DNA of 64,000 nt from Desulfuromonadaceae bacterium (GTDB lineage Bacteria; Desulfobacterota; Desulfuromonadia; Geobacterales; Pseudopelobacteraceae), in the NCBI GenBank assembly GCA_028687585.1, contig JAQTZV010000006.1, forward strand, positions 62,001 to 126,000, given 5' to 3'. Shown piece by piece: positions 1 through 9,198 of this stretch. The notes beneath the pieces are model-generated. The model was not told the DNA's origin and made no database searches. It saw nothing but the letters and a program-made list of their open reading frames with translations. Numbering within the stretch: the first letter of the stretch is position 1; every line of letters begins with the position of its first letter. The translations under genes and the position numbers were made by a program.

Positions 1-618
1 CGTACTTTAAACATGGGGCTTGAAAATACTCATGCTGAAATTCTTAAAGAGTTCAATAAATCGTATACTCCTGATGTAATCGATTCAAATCTTGAATTAC
101 TCCATACACACGGCATTAAGCCAGCCACAACATTTATTTTATGCAGTCCGGAAGCCAAGCTTGAATGGATTGAATCAAATGTTCGAAAAATTATTGATCT
201 AATGGAAAAAAATTATATTTCTCCGGGGATTAATGTCTGCGTCCAACCACAAAAAGGTTCTCGCTTTCATGAGGAGTATTCAGAATTTGAAGCCCAAATG
301 TTAGCAATAACAGGAACAAATCATCTCCTGAAGCGCAATCATTTCATCAAATGTACAGATTTAGAGGCACGAGAATTCCAGTACCGTTTTTTACACCATT
401 GGGCGCAACATATTGACAAAGAGGCCCAAATCGGTGGCAGTCATCTCAATTCCCAAACACAGTCCGCAATGAAATTGAAGCTAATTCTTGATATCATTGC
501 CGAAATAAAGAGTGAGCGCGGTGATCCCGACAGATTTAAATATTCAAGTATGACAGCAGAAGAAAAAGATGTTCTTTGGAATACTTTGCAAAAATACTCT
601 TACGGTGCAAGTCTTTAA
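1..618 (+). CDS. C-terminal part of a radical SAM protein (partial at the window edge)
   Basis: The frame is open to the first base of the window, so the gene probably begins upstream; the Met at 13 is unlikely to be the true start. What is visible resembles the C-terminal half of a radical SAM barrel of the B12-binding/Elp3-like type. A GLEN segment is followed by a helix rich in E and K, then a THGIKP-hydrophobic-strand segment, a layout typical of strands 4 to 6 of that barrel. The Cys cluster that would bind the Fe-S centre lies outside the window. The gene is AT-rich and lies 55 bases before the aminotransferase gene on the same strand, so it is probably part of the same glycan cluster. 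The family call rests on general pattern only, and the substrate is unknown. Confidence 0.55.
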   Translation, partial: RTLNMGLENTHAEILKEFNKSYTPDVIDSNLELLHTHGIKPATTFILCSPEAKLEWIESNVRKIIDLMEKNYISPGINVCVQPQKGSRFHEEYSEFEAQMLAITGTNHLLKRNHFIKCTDLEAREFQYRFLHHWAQHIDKEAQIGGSHLNSQTQSAMKLKLILDIIAEIKSERGDPDRFKYSSMTAEEKDVLWNTLQKYSYGASL

Positions 619-673
619 TTATTTCCACACACTTCATAGCTTAAGTATATGACAAATAGGGGGGACTTTCTCA

Positions 674-1786
674 ATGTTAAAAGTTCCATTCGTTAATCTT
701 TCTTTACAACACAAAGCACTAAAACGCCCCTTACTCAAATCAATAGCAGAGATGCTTGATAGCGGTCAGTTTATTTTAGGGCCGGTTGTGGAAGAATTTG
801 AGAAAACCTTCGCCGCGTTTTGTGATACTCAATTTGCCGTTGGTGTTGACAATGGCACAAATGCACTACTTCTAACCCTTAAGGCACTTGGTATCGGACC
901 GGGCGATGAAGTTATTACGGCCGCCAACTCTTTTCTTGCTTCCGCCTCTTGTATTGCATTAGCTGGAGCTACACCAGTATTCGCGGATGTTCGTGATGAC
1001 TATGCCATTGATCCATATTTCGTGGAGTCAGTGATTACAAGCCGTACCAAAGCTATAATTCCTGTCCATCTAACCGGGCATCCTGCTGAAATGGATACTA
1101 TTATTCAACTGGCTGACAAACATTGTATTTATGTGGTTGAGGATGCAGCCCAAGCAGTGGGAGCAAAGTTTGCTGGACAGGCGGTCGGAAGCTTTGGAGT
1201 CGCAGGTTGTTTTAGCTTCCATCCCCTCAAGATTCTTAATGCTGTTGGTGACGGCGGGATGATTACTACAAGCGATTTCGCTTTATATGAAATGCTTTTG
1301 AAAGCGCGGAACCACGGCCTTAAAAGCAGGGATGAATGTGAATTCTGGAGCTTTAACGCCCGACTGGACGCAATTCAAGCAATAATACTCAGAGAAAAGA
1401 TGGAATATTTGAATCAATGGATTTCAAAGCGTAGAGATATTGCGAAGATATATAGTTCTGAACTTGCAGAATTTGTCAAAGTGCCGAGAGAAAGCGAAAG
1501 AGAAACAAGTGTGTATCAGACATACGTAATCCAGGCAGAGCGACGAAACCAGTTACAGCAGTACTTGGCAGTCCGAGGTATTGATACAAAAATCCATTAC
1601 TCTATACCGATTCACTTGCAGGAGGCTGCATCTTCACTCGGTTACAAAATAGGAGATTTTCGTGTAGCGGAATATCAATCCAACCATATATTAAGCTTGC
1701 CTATATATCCTGAATTGTCCACTGAACAGCTAGACTACGTGGTAAAAACAATAAAAAAATTTTACATGGGAACCGGAGCCCATTAA
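674..1786 (+). CDS. DegT/DnrJ/EryC1-family sugar aminotransferase
   Basis: A 370-aa PLP enzyme that should transfer an amino group to a keto-sugar nucleotide. Family hallmarks are visible: VPFVNLSLQH at the N-terminus, DNGTNALLLTLKALGIGPGDEV near residues 60-80, an EDAAQA motif (Asp binds the PLP pyridine nitrogen) and FHPLKILNAVGDGGM, whose Lys186 should form the Schiff base. Length is normal for the family. A G-rich stretch just before the ATG serves as ribosome binding site. It ends 3 bases before the next gene, so the two are co-transcribed. In flagellin or O-antigen clusters this family makes 3-amino or 4-amino deoxysugars; which sugar is made here cannot be read from sequence alone. Base composition is AT-rich like its upstream neighbour. 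Confidence 0.9.
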   Translation: MLKVPFVNLSLQHKALKRPLLKSIAEMLDSGQFILGPVVEEFEKTFAAFCDTQFAVGVDNGTNALLLTLKALGIGPGDEVITAANSFLASASCIALAGATPVFADVRDDYAIDPYFVESVITSRTKAIIPVHLTGHPAEMDTIIQLADKHCIYVVEDAAQAVGAKFAGQAVGSFGVAGCFSFHPLKILNAVGDGGMITTSDFALYEMLLKARNHGLKSRDECEFWSFNARLDAIQAIILREKMEYLNQWISKRRDIAKIYSSELAEFVKVPRESERETSVYQTYVIQAERRNQLQQYLAVRGIDTKIHYSIPIHLQEAASSLGYKIGDFRVAEYQSNHILSLPIYPELSTEQLDYVVKTIKKFYMGTGAH

Positions 1787-1789
1787 ATA

Positions 1790-4700
1790 ATGGCCAGAAA
1801 TATCATTGTTCTCGTTGCGGATCAGGTATGGCCTCGCATTTGCAAGATTGGGTATGGTTTAAAAGCAAACGGTTGGGATGTCGTTTTATTGCATCGTGAT
1901 CCACTAATTATTTCAAATCAAATGGAGTGCTTCGATCTTACCCACCAGTACTGCTCTGCTGACGATGCATTATTTATTGCCTCAAATTATATGCCGATTG
2001 CTTATCATGTATTTTCCTGCTGGAATTTCGATGTAGCAATTAAGCTGATAGAAAGCAATATAGGTGCTGTTGTATTTGACAATTATGATGTTCTTTCAGG
2101 TAATTTACATGATGACTTTGTGGCAACCAATGACTACCAAAATCTACTTGAAGAAGAAAAATACTGTTACCAAAAAGCCAACGGAATCTGTAGCAAGACG
2201 TTAGGATTACGGCATCTATTGAAGGGGGGCCGTTATCAATTAGGTCGTAATATCATTTTTTTCCAAGACTATTGTTGGAATTTCCCCATTACAAATGGTG
2301 GGCTCGAGATTACAGATCAAAAACATCCACACATCGTTTATGCGGGTAACTTGGCAGTAGAAAAATTATCATCATCTACCACTTTTCGTGATAACTGGTA
2401 TTTTCTTGAATTAGCCAAAGAACTCGCAAGTGCTAAAATATTCTTTGATATTTACACAGTACCGTTGTGCGGTTATGAGGATGATTTTGAGAATATTTTC
2501 TCTGACTACTTGGAATTGGCTTGTAAAACTCCATTTTTTACCATTCATCGTCCAGTACCAGCAGATAGACTCATTAAGCTATTGTCACAGTACGACCTTG
2601 GGCTGCTTTCTAATTGGCAAGAATATAGAGAAAATGATTCTGTAAGAACGGCAAAGTCAGCCAGATATCTGACTTCAAATAAGGCATTTGACTATATTGA
2701 CGCAGGGTTGGGCATTATAATTAGCGAGGATTTAACATTCCTACGCCATCAGCTAGATAAAAGAAATATAACAATTCCAGCATTCAATAATTATCTCTGT
2801 AGCAAAATATTGGCTGTCCCAAATGTTTTTTGGAAAGGACTCCGAGAGAACACAAATAAAGCCCGAAGTGACTATGATGTTACTCGTCACGCATTACGTT
2901 TAGCCAACTTTTATTTACACATTAGAAGCCAATCCAGTCTAAATTTTAGCCAGTACGGCACTTCTAAATCTAAGGGAAATGCAATGCAAGTAAGTCATGC
3001 CGCTCCCCCAAAAATATTCGCAATAGAAAGCACCCTCGCCTGTGACCTGCGATGCCCAGAATGCGCCATTGGCGGTGGTATGGTCAAACGCGCCAAGGGG
3101 CTAATGACCTTCGATCAGTACAAGCTCATTGCCGACAAGATCCGCCCCTACGCCCAGTACGTATACCCGCATATATGGGGCGAACCGATGCTTAATCCGG
3201 ATATTTTTATAATGCTTGAGTACACAGCCACCTTTACAAAATCAAACATTAGTACCAACGGTCAGTCAATGACCCCCGAAATGGCAGAACGACTGATTAA
3301 ATCTGGTGTAACGGATATAATTGTATCGATTGACGGTGTGACCCAGGAAATTTACGAGCAATACCGGGTTGGCGGCAGTTTGAAGAAGGCGTTGGAGGCT
3401 CTGGCGATGCTGCAGCACTTCAATTCAATAATCGGTGGGCGGGTTAACATTAGCCCCCAGTTTATTGTTTTCAAACATAACCAGCATCAAATAGAAGACT
3501 TCAGAAAAATTTGCGCTTCTTTGGGTCTGACTCCATATTTTAAACCCCCCTATATACGCAAAACAGATTCATGCTTTCAGTATAGTGCTCTCCCCGAGTA
3601 TTTTCGTCCCCATTTCTCCGATCTTGACTCTCTCAAGTCGGCAATGGGCGAATGTTCCAGCCCGAAAGATGTATTTAATGTACTCGCAGATGGTACGGTT
3701 GTCGCCTGTTGTCATGACTATGGCGGCTTCACTAATTTCGGCAACATCTTTAACCAGGATGTTATGGAAATCTGGAATGGTCCGAAAATGAATGCGTTTC
3801 GCACCGCACTTGCTTCGGGCAATACCCCGGATTTCTGTCTTAACAAATGCATGTCCTATTTTATGGATGAATCCGGAGATGGGCATACAGAGATGGGTAG
3901 CCAAAACCTAATCACTGAGGAAACGGTAAAAATGGACACTGGAGACGTACTAAGGATTAATCTTTGCAGCGGTCCGGTAAAAGTAGACGGATATGTGGGC
4001 ATTGATATTACACCAGAAGCGGACATCACGCTTGACCTTGAAAAAGACCTGCTCCCCTTTCCTGATAACAGCGCTGATGTGGTTGCATGTATCTCGGCTA
4101 TTAATTACTTTTCTCTGGAAAGGGCCCAGGAAATTGTCAAAGATGTGTTCAGGGTTCTCAAGCCTGGCGGTATCGCAAGATTTGCAAGTCAGGATCTGCG
4201 TGTCCTGGCAGAGAGGTATCTTACTAACGATCAAACCTTCTTTTTTGAAAAACTTGCGGATGGCAGAGACCGGTTTCCGGGCCGAACTATAGCCGATAAG
4301 TTCAATGGTTTTTTTTACGGTTTTTATACAGGGAACAACCACTGTAAGTACGTGTATGATTTTACCGCGCTTAAAGCCCTTTTTGTTGAAGCCGGATTTG
4401 AAAGTGTGGAAGAGAAAAAGTATCGGGAAAGCCTCATTCTGGCGGTCGATAAACTTGATAACAGGCCGGAGCAGATGTTCTTTCTTGAAGCGGTAAAATC
4501 TCTGGGAGAGGGGGCCTCTTACCGTAACCGGGCATTCGCCTTGCTGCAAAGTGATCCTGAACGAGCTTGGCAATGCCTGATGAAGGCTCTGGACATTGAT
4601 CCGGCTGACCGTAATGCTCTTATTGCATCGGTTGATATTCTAATTTCCCAGAAACGTTATGAAGATGCGATAACGCTCTGCTTGTCCTATCTGGAAAAAA

Positions 4701-5956
4701 GACCAGTGGACCCTGAAATCAGGAAGTTCCTCCAGTTGGTTCAGGAACAGGCCAAGCTGCATAACGGGAATCTTCAGATTCTGGCGCATTCGAGACGTCC
4801 TCAGCTGGACAGGATCAATGAGCGACGTAACCGGATAATGTCTGATCAGGAGCATTTGGCCGCTTGCATGAAATGGCTGCGTCATGCACAGGACATTCAC
4901 CCTGGCGGAGGTGTTTCTGCCCTCTACCACATGGATGAAGAACGTTGGGGTGTTGATTATCCTGAAACCACAGGATACATCATTCCGACGTTTCTGGGTT
5001 ATGCGAACCTGACGGGTGATGCCGCGTGGCGAACCAGAGCACTGCAGATGGGGGACTGGGAAATTGCAATTCAGACTCCGGAAGGTGGCGCCGGGGAACC
5101 GGTTGGTGTTAGTGGACTACGCCCACGGGTATTCAATACCGGACAGGTACTGCTCGGCTGGGTTGCTTTATACCGTGCAACCAACGCGCCAAGGTTTCTG
5201 ACTGCGGCTTGTAAGGCGGCGGATTGGATTGTCTCCTGCCAAGATAGTGACGGTAAATGGGTCCGTGGCACCTATAGCGGGCAACCTAAAGCGTACAAAA
5301 GCCGTGTCGCCTGGGCTCTGTTGGAGTTGTACGATGTGACCGGCGAAGAGCGTTACCGTTTTTCAGCCGAATTGGCTGTTTCATGGATACTGGCTCAGGC
5401 TGAGCCAAACGGTTGGTTTGCCAATAACAGCCTGACCGACCCGGAAAAGCCGTGGACACACCTGATTGGTTATGTCTTGGTCGGACTGCACGAAATCTAC
5501 CGTTTGAATAATGCCCGGATCGATCGCAGCAACTTGCTGAATCTGCTTCATAATGCCGCAAAAAATATGGCCTCTTTTTATATGGAACAGAAGAGGAGTG
5601 TAAACAGCATCGGCTACACGACTCTCTCCGGTACATTTGACCGTACCTGGCAGAGTGAAGACGGATGGTCTTGTATTACCGGAAATGCGCAGGTTGAGTT
5701 CTTTTTCCGTCGATTGTATGAAGATACTCAAGACGTTCTGCTGAAAGACGCAGCCGATAATTTACTGGTTGATCTCAAACAGATCCATTTGGTGGACGGA
5801 ATTACAGATCCAGCCTTTTACGGCGGCCTGCAGGGTGCCTACCCTGTGAGCGGCCCATATTGTACGTATCTGATTCCGAACTGGGGCGTGAAGTTTTTTG
5901 CCGATTCTCTGCTTCAAAGCATCTCCCCTTTCGCGGAAAAAAGTTGTCTTGGGTGA
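1790..5956 (+). CDS. Five-part fusion: glycosyltransferase-like, radical SAM/SPASM, methyltransferase, TPR, alpha/alpha-toroid domain
   Basis: A 1388-aa protein. Residues 1-395 look like a GT-B glycosyltransferase. Residues 410-700 are a radical SAM domain with the canonical CDLRCPEC cluster (Cys418, 422, 425) and a C-terminal SPASM region (ECSSPKD, VACCHDY, CLNKC). Residues 715-880 form a class I SAM-dependent methyltransferase (INLCSGP, YVGIDI, RVLKPGG). Residues 905-985 are TPR-like. Residues 1025-1388 are helical repeats with conserved W, G and D, like (alpha/alpha)6-toroid sugar-acting enzymes. It should be cytoplasmic; no signal peptide or membrane segment is seen. The coding sequence is AT-rich up to about Met399 (base 2984) and clearly more GC-rich after it, so the glycosyltransferase part may be a later addition. 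Reaction and substrate are unknown; context suggests glycan building. Confidence 0.8.
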   Translation: MARNIIVLVADQVWPRICKIGYGLKANGWDVVLLHRDPLIISNQMECFDLTHQYCSADDALFIASNYMPIAYHVFSCWNFDVAIKLIESNIGAVVFDNYDVLSGNLHDDFVATNDYQNLLEEEKYCYQKANGICSKTLGLRHLLKGGRYQLGRNIIFFQDYCWNFPITNGGLEITDQKHPHIVYAGNLAVEKLSSSTTFRDNWYFLELAKELASAKIFFDIYTVPLCGYEDDFENIFSDYLELACKTPFFTIHRPVPADRLIKLLSQYDLGLLSNWQEYRENDSVRTAKSARYLTSNKAFDYIDAGLGIIISEDLTFLRHQLDKRNITIPAFNNYLCSKILAVPNVFWKGLRENTNKARSDYDVTRHALRLANFYLHIRSQSSLNFSQYGTSKSKGNAMQVSHAAPPKIFAIESTLACDLRCPECAIGGGMVKRAKGLMTFDQYKLIADKIRPYAQYVYPHIWGEPMLNPDIFIMLEYTATFTKSNISTNGQSMTPEMAERLIKSGVTDIIVSIDGVTQEIYEQYRVGGSLKKALEALAMLQHFNSIIGGRVNISPQFIVFKHNQHQIEDFRKICASLGLTPYFKPPYIRKTDSCFQYSALPEYFRPHFSDLDSLKSAMGECSSPKDVFNVLADGTVVACCHDYGGFTNFGNIFNQDVMEIWNGPKMNAFRTALASGNTPDFCLNKCMSYFMDESGDGHTEMGSQNLITEETVKMDTGDVLRINLCSGPVKVDGYVGIDITPEADITLDLEKDLLPFPDNSADVVACISAINYFSLERAQEIVKDVFRVLKPGGIARFASQDLRVLAERYLTNDQTFFFEKLADGRDRFPGRTIADKFNGFFYGFYTGNNHCKYVYDFTALKALFVEAGFESVEEKKYRESLILAVDKLDNRPEQMFFLEAVKSLGEGASYRNRAFALLQSDPERAWQCLMKALDIDPADRNALIASVDILISQKRYEDAITLCLSYLEKRPVDPEIRKFLQLVQEQAKLHNGNLQILAHSRRPQLDRINERRNRIMSDQEHLAACMKWLRHAQDIHPGGGVSALYHMDEERWGVDYPETTGYIIPTFLGYANLTGDAAWRTRALQMGDWEIAIQTPEGGAGEPVGVSGLRPRVFNTGQVLLGWVALYRATNAPRFLTAACKAADWIVSCQDSDGKWVRGTYSGQPKAYKSRVAWALLELYDVTGEERYRFSAELAVSWILAQAEPNGWFANNSLTDPEKPWTHLIGYVLVGLHEIYRLNNARIDRSNLLNLLHNAAKNMASFYMEQKRSVNSIGYTTLSGTFDRTWQSEDGWSCITGNAQVEFFFRRLYEDTQDVLLKDAADNLLVDLKQIHLVDGITDPAFYGGLQGAYPVSGPYCTYLIPNWGVKFFADSLLQSISPFAEKSCLG

Positions 5957-5978
5957 TATTGATTGAAGAGGATTATAT

Positions 5979-8900
5979 ATGAGTGAGCGCCGGTTTGGTA
6001 AACGAGAGAAACGCAGGATTCCTCTGACAACGGCTCAGGCCGACATTGTCACTGCCCGCCAGCTTTTTTCGAGCGGTTCGGTTTTGGACGCAATCGATCT
6101 ATTTGAGCAGCTTGCTATCGCATACCCGGGGGAAGCGATAGCAATTCTTGCCGAACTCTATGATTATTACCAGCAATTGCCCAATCGGGATCGTTATAGT
6201 CTTTATCAGTCCCGGCACTTCGATTTTGGTATTCTCAAAGGAGATAAGGTTCTCGACATCGGCAGTGGTCATCTCCCCTTCCCGTTGGCCACTCACCTGG
6301 CGGATATCGCGGTCACGGATCATACCTACGGGCGGGCAGGAGTGCCGTTCAAATATATTGATGACAAACCGGTCTATGAATGCAGCGTTGAATCAACGCC
6401 GTTTGCTGACAAGGAGTTTGATTTTGTCTATTGCTCCCATGTGCTTGAACATACCACAGACCCTGAGAAGGCCTGCCGGGAGCTTATGCGTATTGGCAAG
6501 AGGGGGTATATTGAGACTCCAACCAAAGGGAAAGATATCTTCCTGAACAGTGCGAAAATATCAAATCACACCCAATATCTGGAGCTTTACAACGACGCGC
6601 TTATTTTTAACGACTACACCCCCGAGGAGCAAGAGGGGTTGCAGTGCGATATTCTGCTGCAAATGAACTGTCAACCGCAAACCGTTCGCGAAAAAGCATT
6701 TGCAACGCTCATGCTACTCAAGTCAGACTTGATAAATACCATGCTCTTGTGGGATGGAACATTTGATTTTGAAGTCAGATCAAGTATGCCGATTGCCTCC
6801 AAACAGGTAGTACCCCCGGTACAAATTATTACTCGACCAGATATCGTTACCATTGAAGATGCCGATGCCACCGCAAACCCCACTCCTTTAAAGTTCATGC
6901 AGGTGCATCTTTTCTATCAGCAATATCTGGATAATTTTTATGCGATATCGCCTAAACTTTCGACTGTTCCCTTCATGGATCAAATTAATGCGATAGTCAG
7001 AGATGGTTTTGGTGCCATTCATATGTTCGCGCCATACATGACTGATCTTGGTTATGATTCTCACTTGGTCATTGCAAATAACCAATGCGCACAGCATATG
7101 TGGTTACGCGAAAATGGCGCTGTACTTAGCAATCCTGATGATTGGGTAAGGGAAATTGCTCGCAAGCAGATAGAAACAATTAAACCTGACATCTTATACC
7201 TGACTGACCCCGTTGGCCTGGACAGCTCTTTTATCCGCTCTCTATCGTGGAAACCCACTTTGATTCTTGGCTGGAAAGCGTCAGATATCCCTGAAGGGAC
7301 GGATTGGTCGGAGTTTGACGTTCTTATGTCCAATCTTTCAGCAATGCGGTCAATGGCTCTCAAGCTTGGTGCCAGATCGTCCGAACATTTTTCTCCTGGT
7401 TACCCTGCTTGGATCAACAGGCTGACGAAGGACGTTGTCCCCCAGTATGATGTGGTCTTTACCGGATCATGGACATGGGCACAGCATCAACAGCGGAACC
7501 GATATTTGCAGCTGGTTGCTCAAGAGTCCCACGCTTCAGCAGGCGGCTTTTCATGCGGATACTATATCAATGGTGATCCTGCGAGCATAACCCCCGAAGT
7601 AACGAGCCTGAATTTGGGGGGTCGCTTTGGCATTGCAATGCACCGAGCGCTGAAGAGTGGGAAAATTGTTCTGGATGCTCGCGGATCTCTGGAATTAAAG
7701 AATGTGGCAGGGGTCGCAACGGCGGATCTTGCCGTTAAAGAAACTTCAAATATGCGGATTATTGAAGCGACAGGTAGCGGCGTATTCCTGCTTACGGAAT
7801 ATTTCGACAACCTTTCAAGCTATTTCGATCCGGGTATCGAAATTGAGACCTTCCGTGATGAAAAAGAGCTACTCGATAAAATTAGGCACTACCTTGCACA
7901 CCCTGACCAACGTGAAGCTATCGCACACAGAGGGCAAGACCGCTGTCTTCGCGACTACTCAGTCGAAAAAAGAGCCGTGGAGCTTGACCAAATTATCAAA
8001 AAGCATCTTGCTTTAAAAAAGAACGAGAACAAAAGTAATTCTGTTATCACACCCCCCGCAAAGCAAGATGATTCATCCTCGTTGTTTAATGCCCTTCTAG
8101 CCAATAAAGAGGAACTGAATTTCCTGGCGACACAAGGAAGTCCCTTATATTTGACATCCGAAGCCGGACACTTAGCGAAAGAGATTATGCTGTCGACGAA
8201 TGGCGCCAGCATCCGTACGGTGCTATCAAACTATAAACCGGTCTGTAAGCTTTTTCCCGAAGGTATTTTCATTCTTTCCGATGGTAGCGTCACCACTTGT
8301 TGTAACGATCCTCTTGGTGGAAACCGTTTTGATTCGATTTATCAGAACACAATGCATGACATCTGGAAGAAACACATTCCACGGATCATACATGGTGATT
8401 TGTATGATCTAAAGGCCTGCCGAAGGTGCATTGGTTCCCAGCCGGCTTCCATTACCTCTACTCCTTCAGAACGTGACACATGGTATGCATGGTCGACTAA
8501 ATATCCAAAGTATATCCAGATCGAAATCATGGGGGCCTGTAACTACGGCTGTTGTATCAGCCGTGACATGCACCGATACCGAACGGTGAAGCCGGATCTT
8601 GCCAAAATATTTAATAACATAAAGGCTTTTCTGCCTCACGTCGAACAGCTGAATCTGTTTAATTATGGTGAGCCGCTTCTTAACGATGGTTTTTTAGAGT
8701 TCGTACACAAGTGCCGGGAAGCTGCGCCTTCTATCATTCTCAATCTGGCAACAAATGGGATGCTGCTTGATGCAAAGTACGCCCGCGGGTTTATAGAAGA
8801 TCGTCTGGATTACATAATTGTATCGGCGCACGGTGGGCCGGGGACTGAAAATATGCTGAAGTATTCCCTTTATGGCGCAGACTATGACAAGGTTATTGAA

Positions 8901-9182
8901 AATATAAGGCTCCTGCTTGAGATGAGAAACCGCTCCGGTAGCTCATACCCCAAAGTTCAGCTTAAGGCGATACTGTTCAATTGGAACGATTCGGATGAAG
9001 CAATGAACAAGTTTAGAGCTGATGCCAGGGGGCTTGGATTGATTGCAGCCGATACGAGAGATGCAGACAGGTATTATTGGGTTCTTGATGGAGATAGGTC
9101 GGCTTCAGATCGCTTCTCGAAAAAATTTTTGCCGGGAAGCCCTGAACTACAGCGCCTAGTTGATGCCAACGAAATTGGATGA
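5979..9182 (+). CDS. Methyltransferase / CgeB-like glycosyltransferase / SPASM-radical SAM fusion
   Basis: A 1067-aa cytoplasmic fusion. Residues 90-200 are a class I methyltransferase (VLDIGSGH, FDFVYCSHVLEHT). Residues 305-690 look like a CgeB/GT-B glycosyltransferase: VFTGSWTW opens the second Rossmann half and EATGSGVFLLTEY matches the usual sugar-nucleotide site. Residues 740-820 are a SPASM-like Cys region (TTCCNDP with Cys774 and 775, CRRC at 814-817). Residues 845-1067 are a radical SAM barrel. The order SPASM before barrel is the reverse of normal. The cluster motif reads CNYGCCIS from Cys854: the third canonical Cys is Ser861, so 4Fe-4S binding may be lost or altered. An AGAGGA-type ribosome site precedes the ATG, 22 bases after the previous gene. 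Confidence 0.8.
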   Translation: MSERRFGKREKRRIPLTTAQADIVTARQLFSSGSVLDAIDLFEQLAIAYPGEAIAILAELYDYYQQLPNRDRYSLYQSRHFDFGILKGDKVLDIGSGHLPFPLATHLADIAVTDHTYGRAGVPFKYIDDKPVYECSVESTPFADKEFDFVYCSHVLEHTTDPEKACRELMRIGKRGYIETPTKGKDIFLNSAKISNHTQYLELYNDALIFNDYTPEEQEGLQCDILLQMNCQPQTVREKAFATLMLLKSDLINTMLLWDGTFDFEVRSSMPIASKQVVPPVQIITRPDIVTIEDADATANPTPLKFMQVHLFYQQYLDNFYAISPKLSTVPFMDQINAIVRDGFGAIHMFAPYMTDLGYDSHLVIANNQCAQHMWLRENGAVLSNPDDWVREIARKQIETIKPDILYLTDPVGLDSSFIRSLSWKPTLILGWKASDIPEGTDWSEFDVLMSNLSAMRSMALKLGARSSEHFSPGYPAWINRLTKDVVPQYDVVFTGSWTWAQHQQRNRYLQLVAQESHASAGGFSCGYYINGDPASITPEVTSLNLGGRFGIAMHRALKSGKIVLDARGSLELKNVAGVATADLAVKETSNMRIIEATGSGVFLLTEYFDNLSSYFDPGIEIETFRDEKELLDKIRHYLAHPDQREAIAHRGQDRCLRDYSVEKRAVELDQIIKKHLALKKNENKSNSVITPPAKQDDSSSLFNALLANKEELNFLATQGSPLYLTSEAGHLAKEIMLSTNGASIRTVLSNYKPVCKLFPEGIFILSDGSVTTCCNDPLGGNRFDSIYQNTMHDIWKKHIPRIIHGDLYDLKACRRCIGSQPASITSTPSERDTWYAWSTKYPKYIQIEIMGACNYGCCISRDMHRYRTVKPDLAKIFNNIKAFLPHVEQLNLFNYGEPLLNDGFLEFVHKCREAAPSIILNLATNGMLLDAKYARGFIEDRLDYIIVSAHGGPGTENMLKYSLYGADYDKVIENIRLLLEMRNRSGSSYPKVQLKAILFNWNDSDEAMNKFRADARGLGLIAADTRDADRYYWVLDGDRSASDRFSKKFLPGSPELQRLVDANEIG

Positions 9183-9198
9183 TATTGAGGAGTAATGG

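Noticed and set aside
13..618. Treating the Met at 13 as the start of a complete 201-aa gene
   Set aside because: The frame is open to base 1 and the protein looks like the second half of a radical SAM barrel, so the gene is cut by the window edge.
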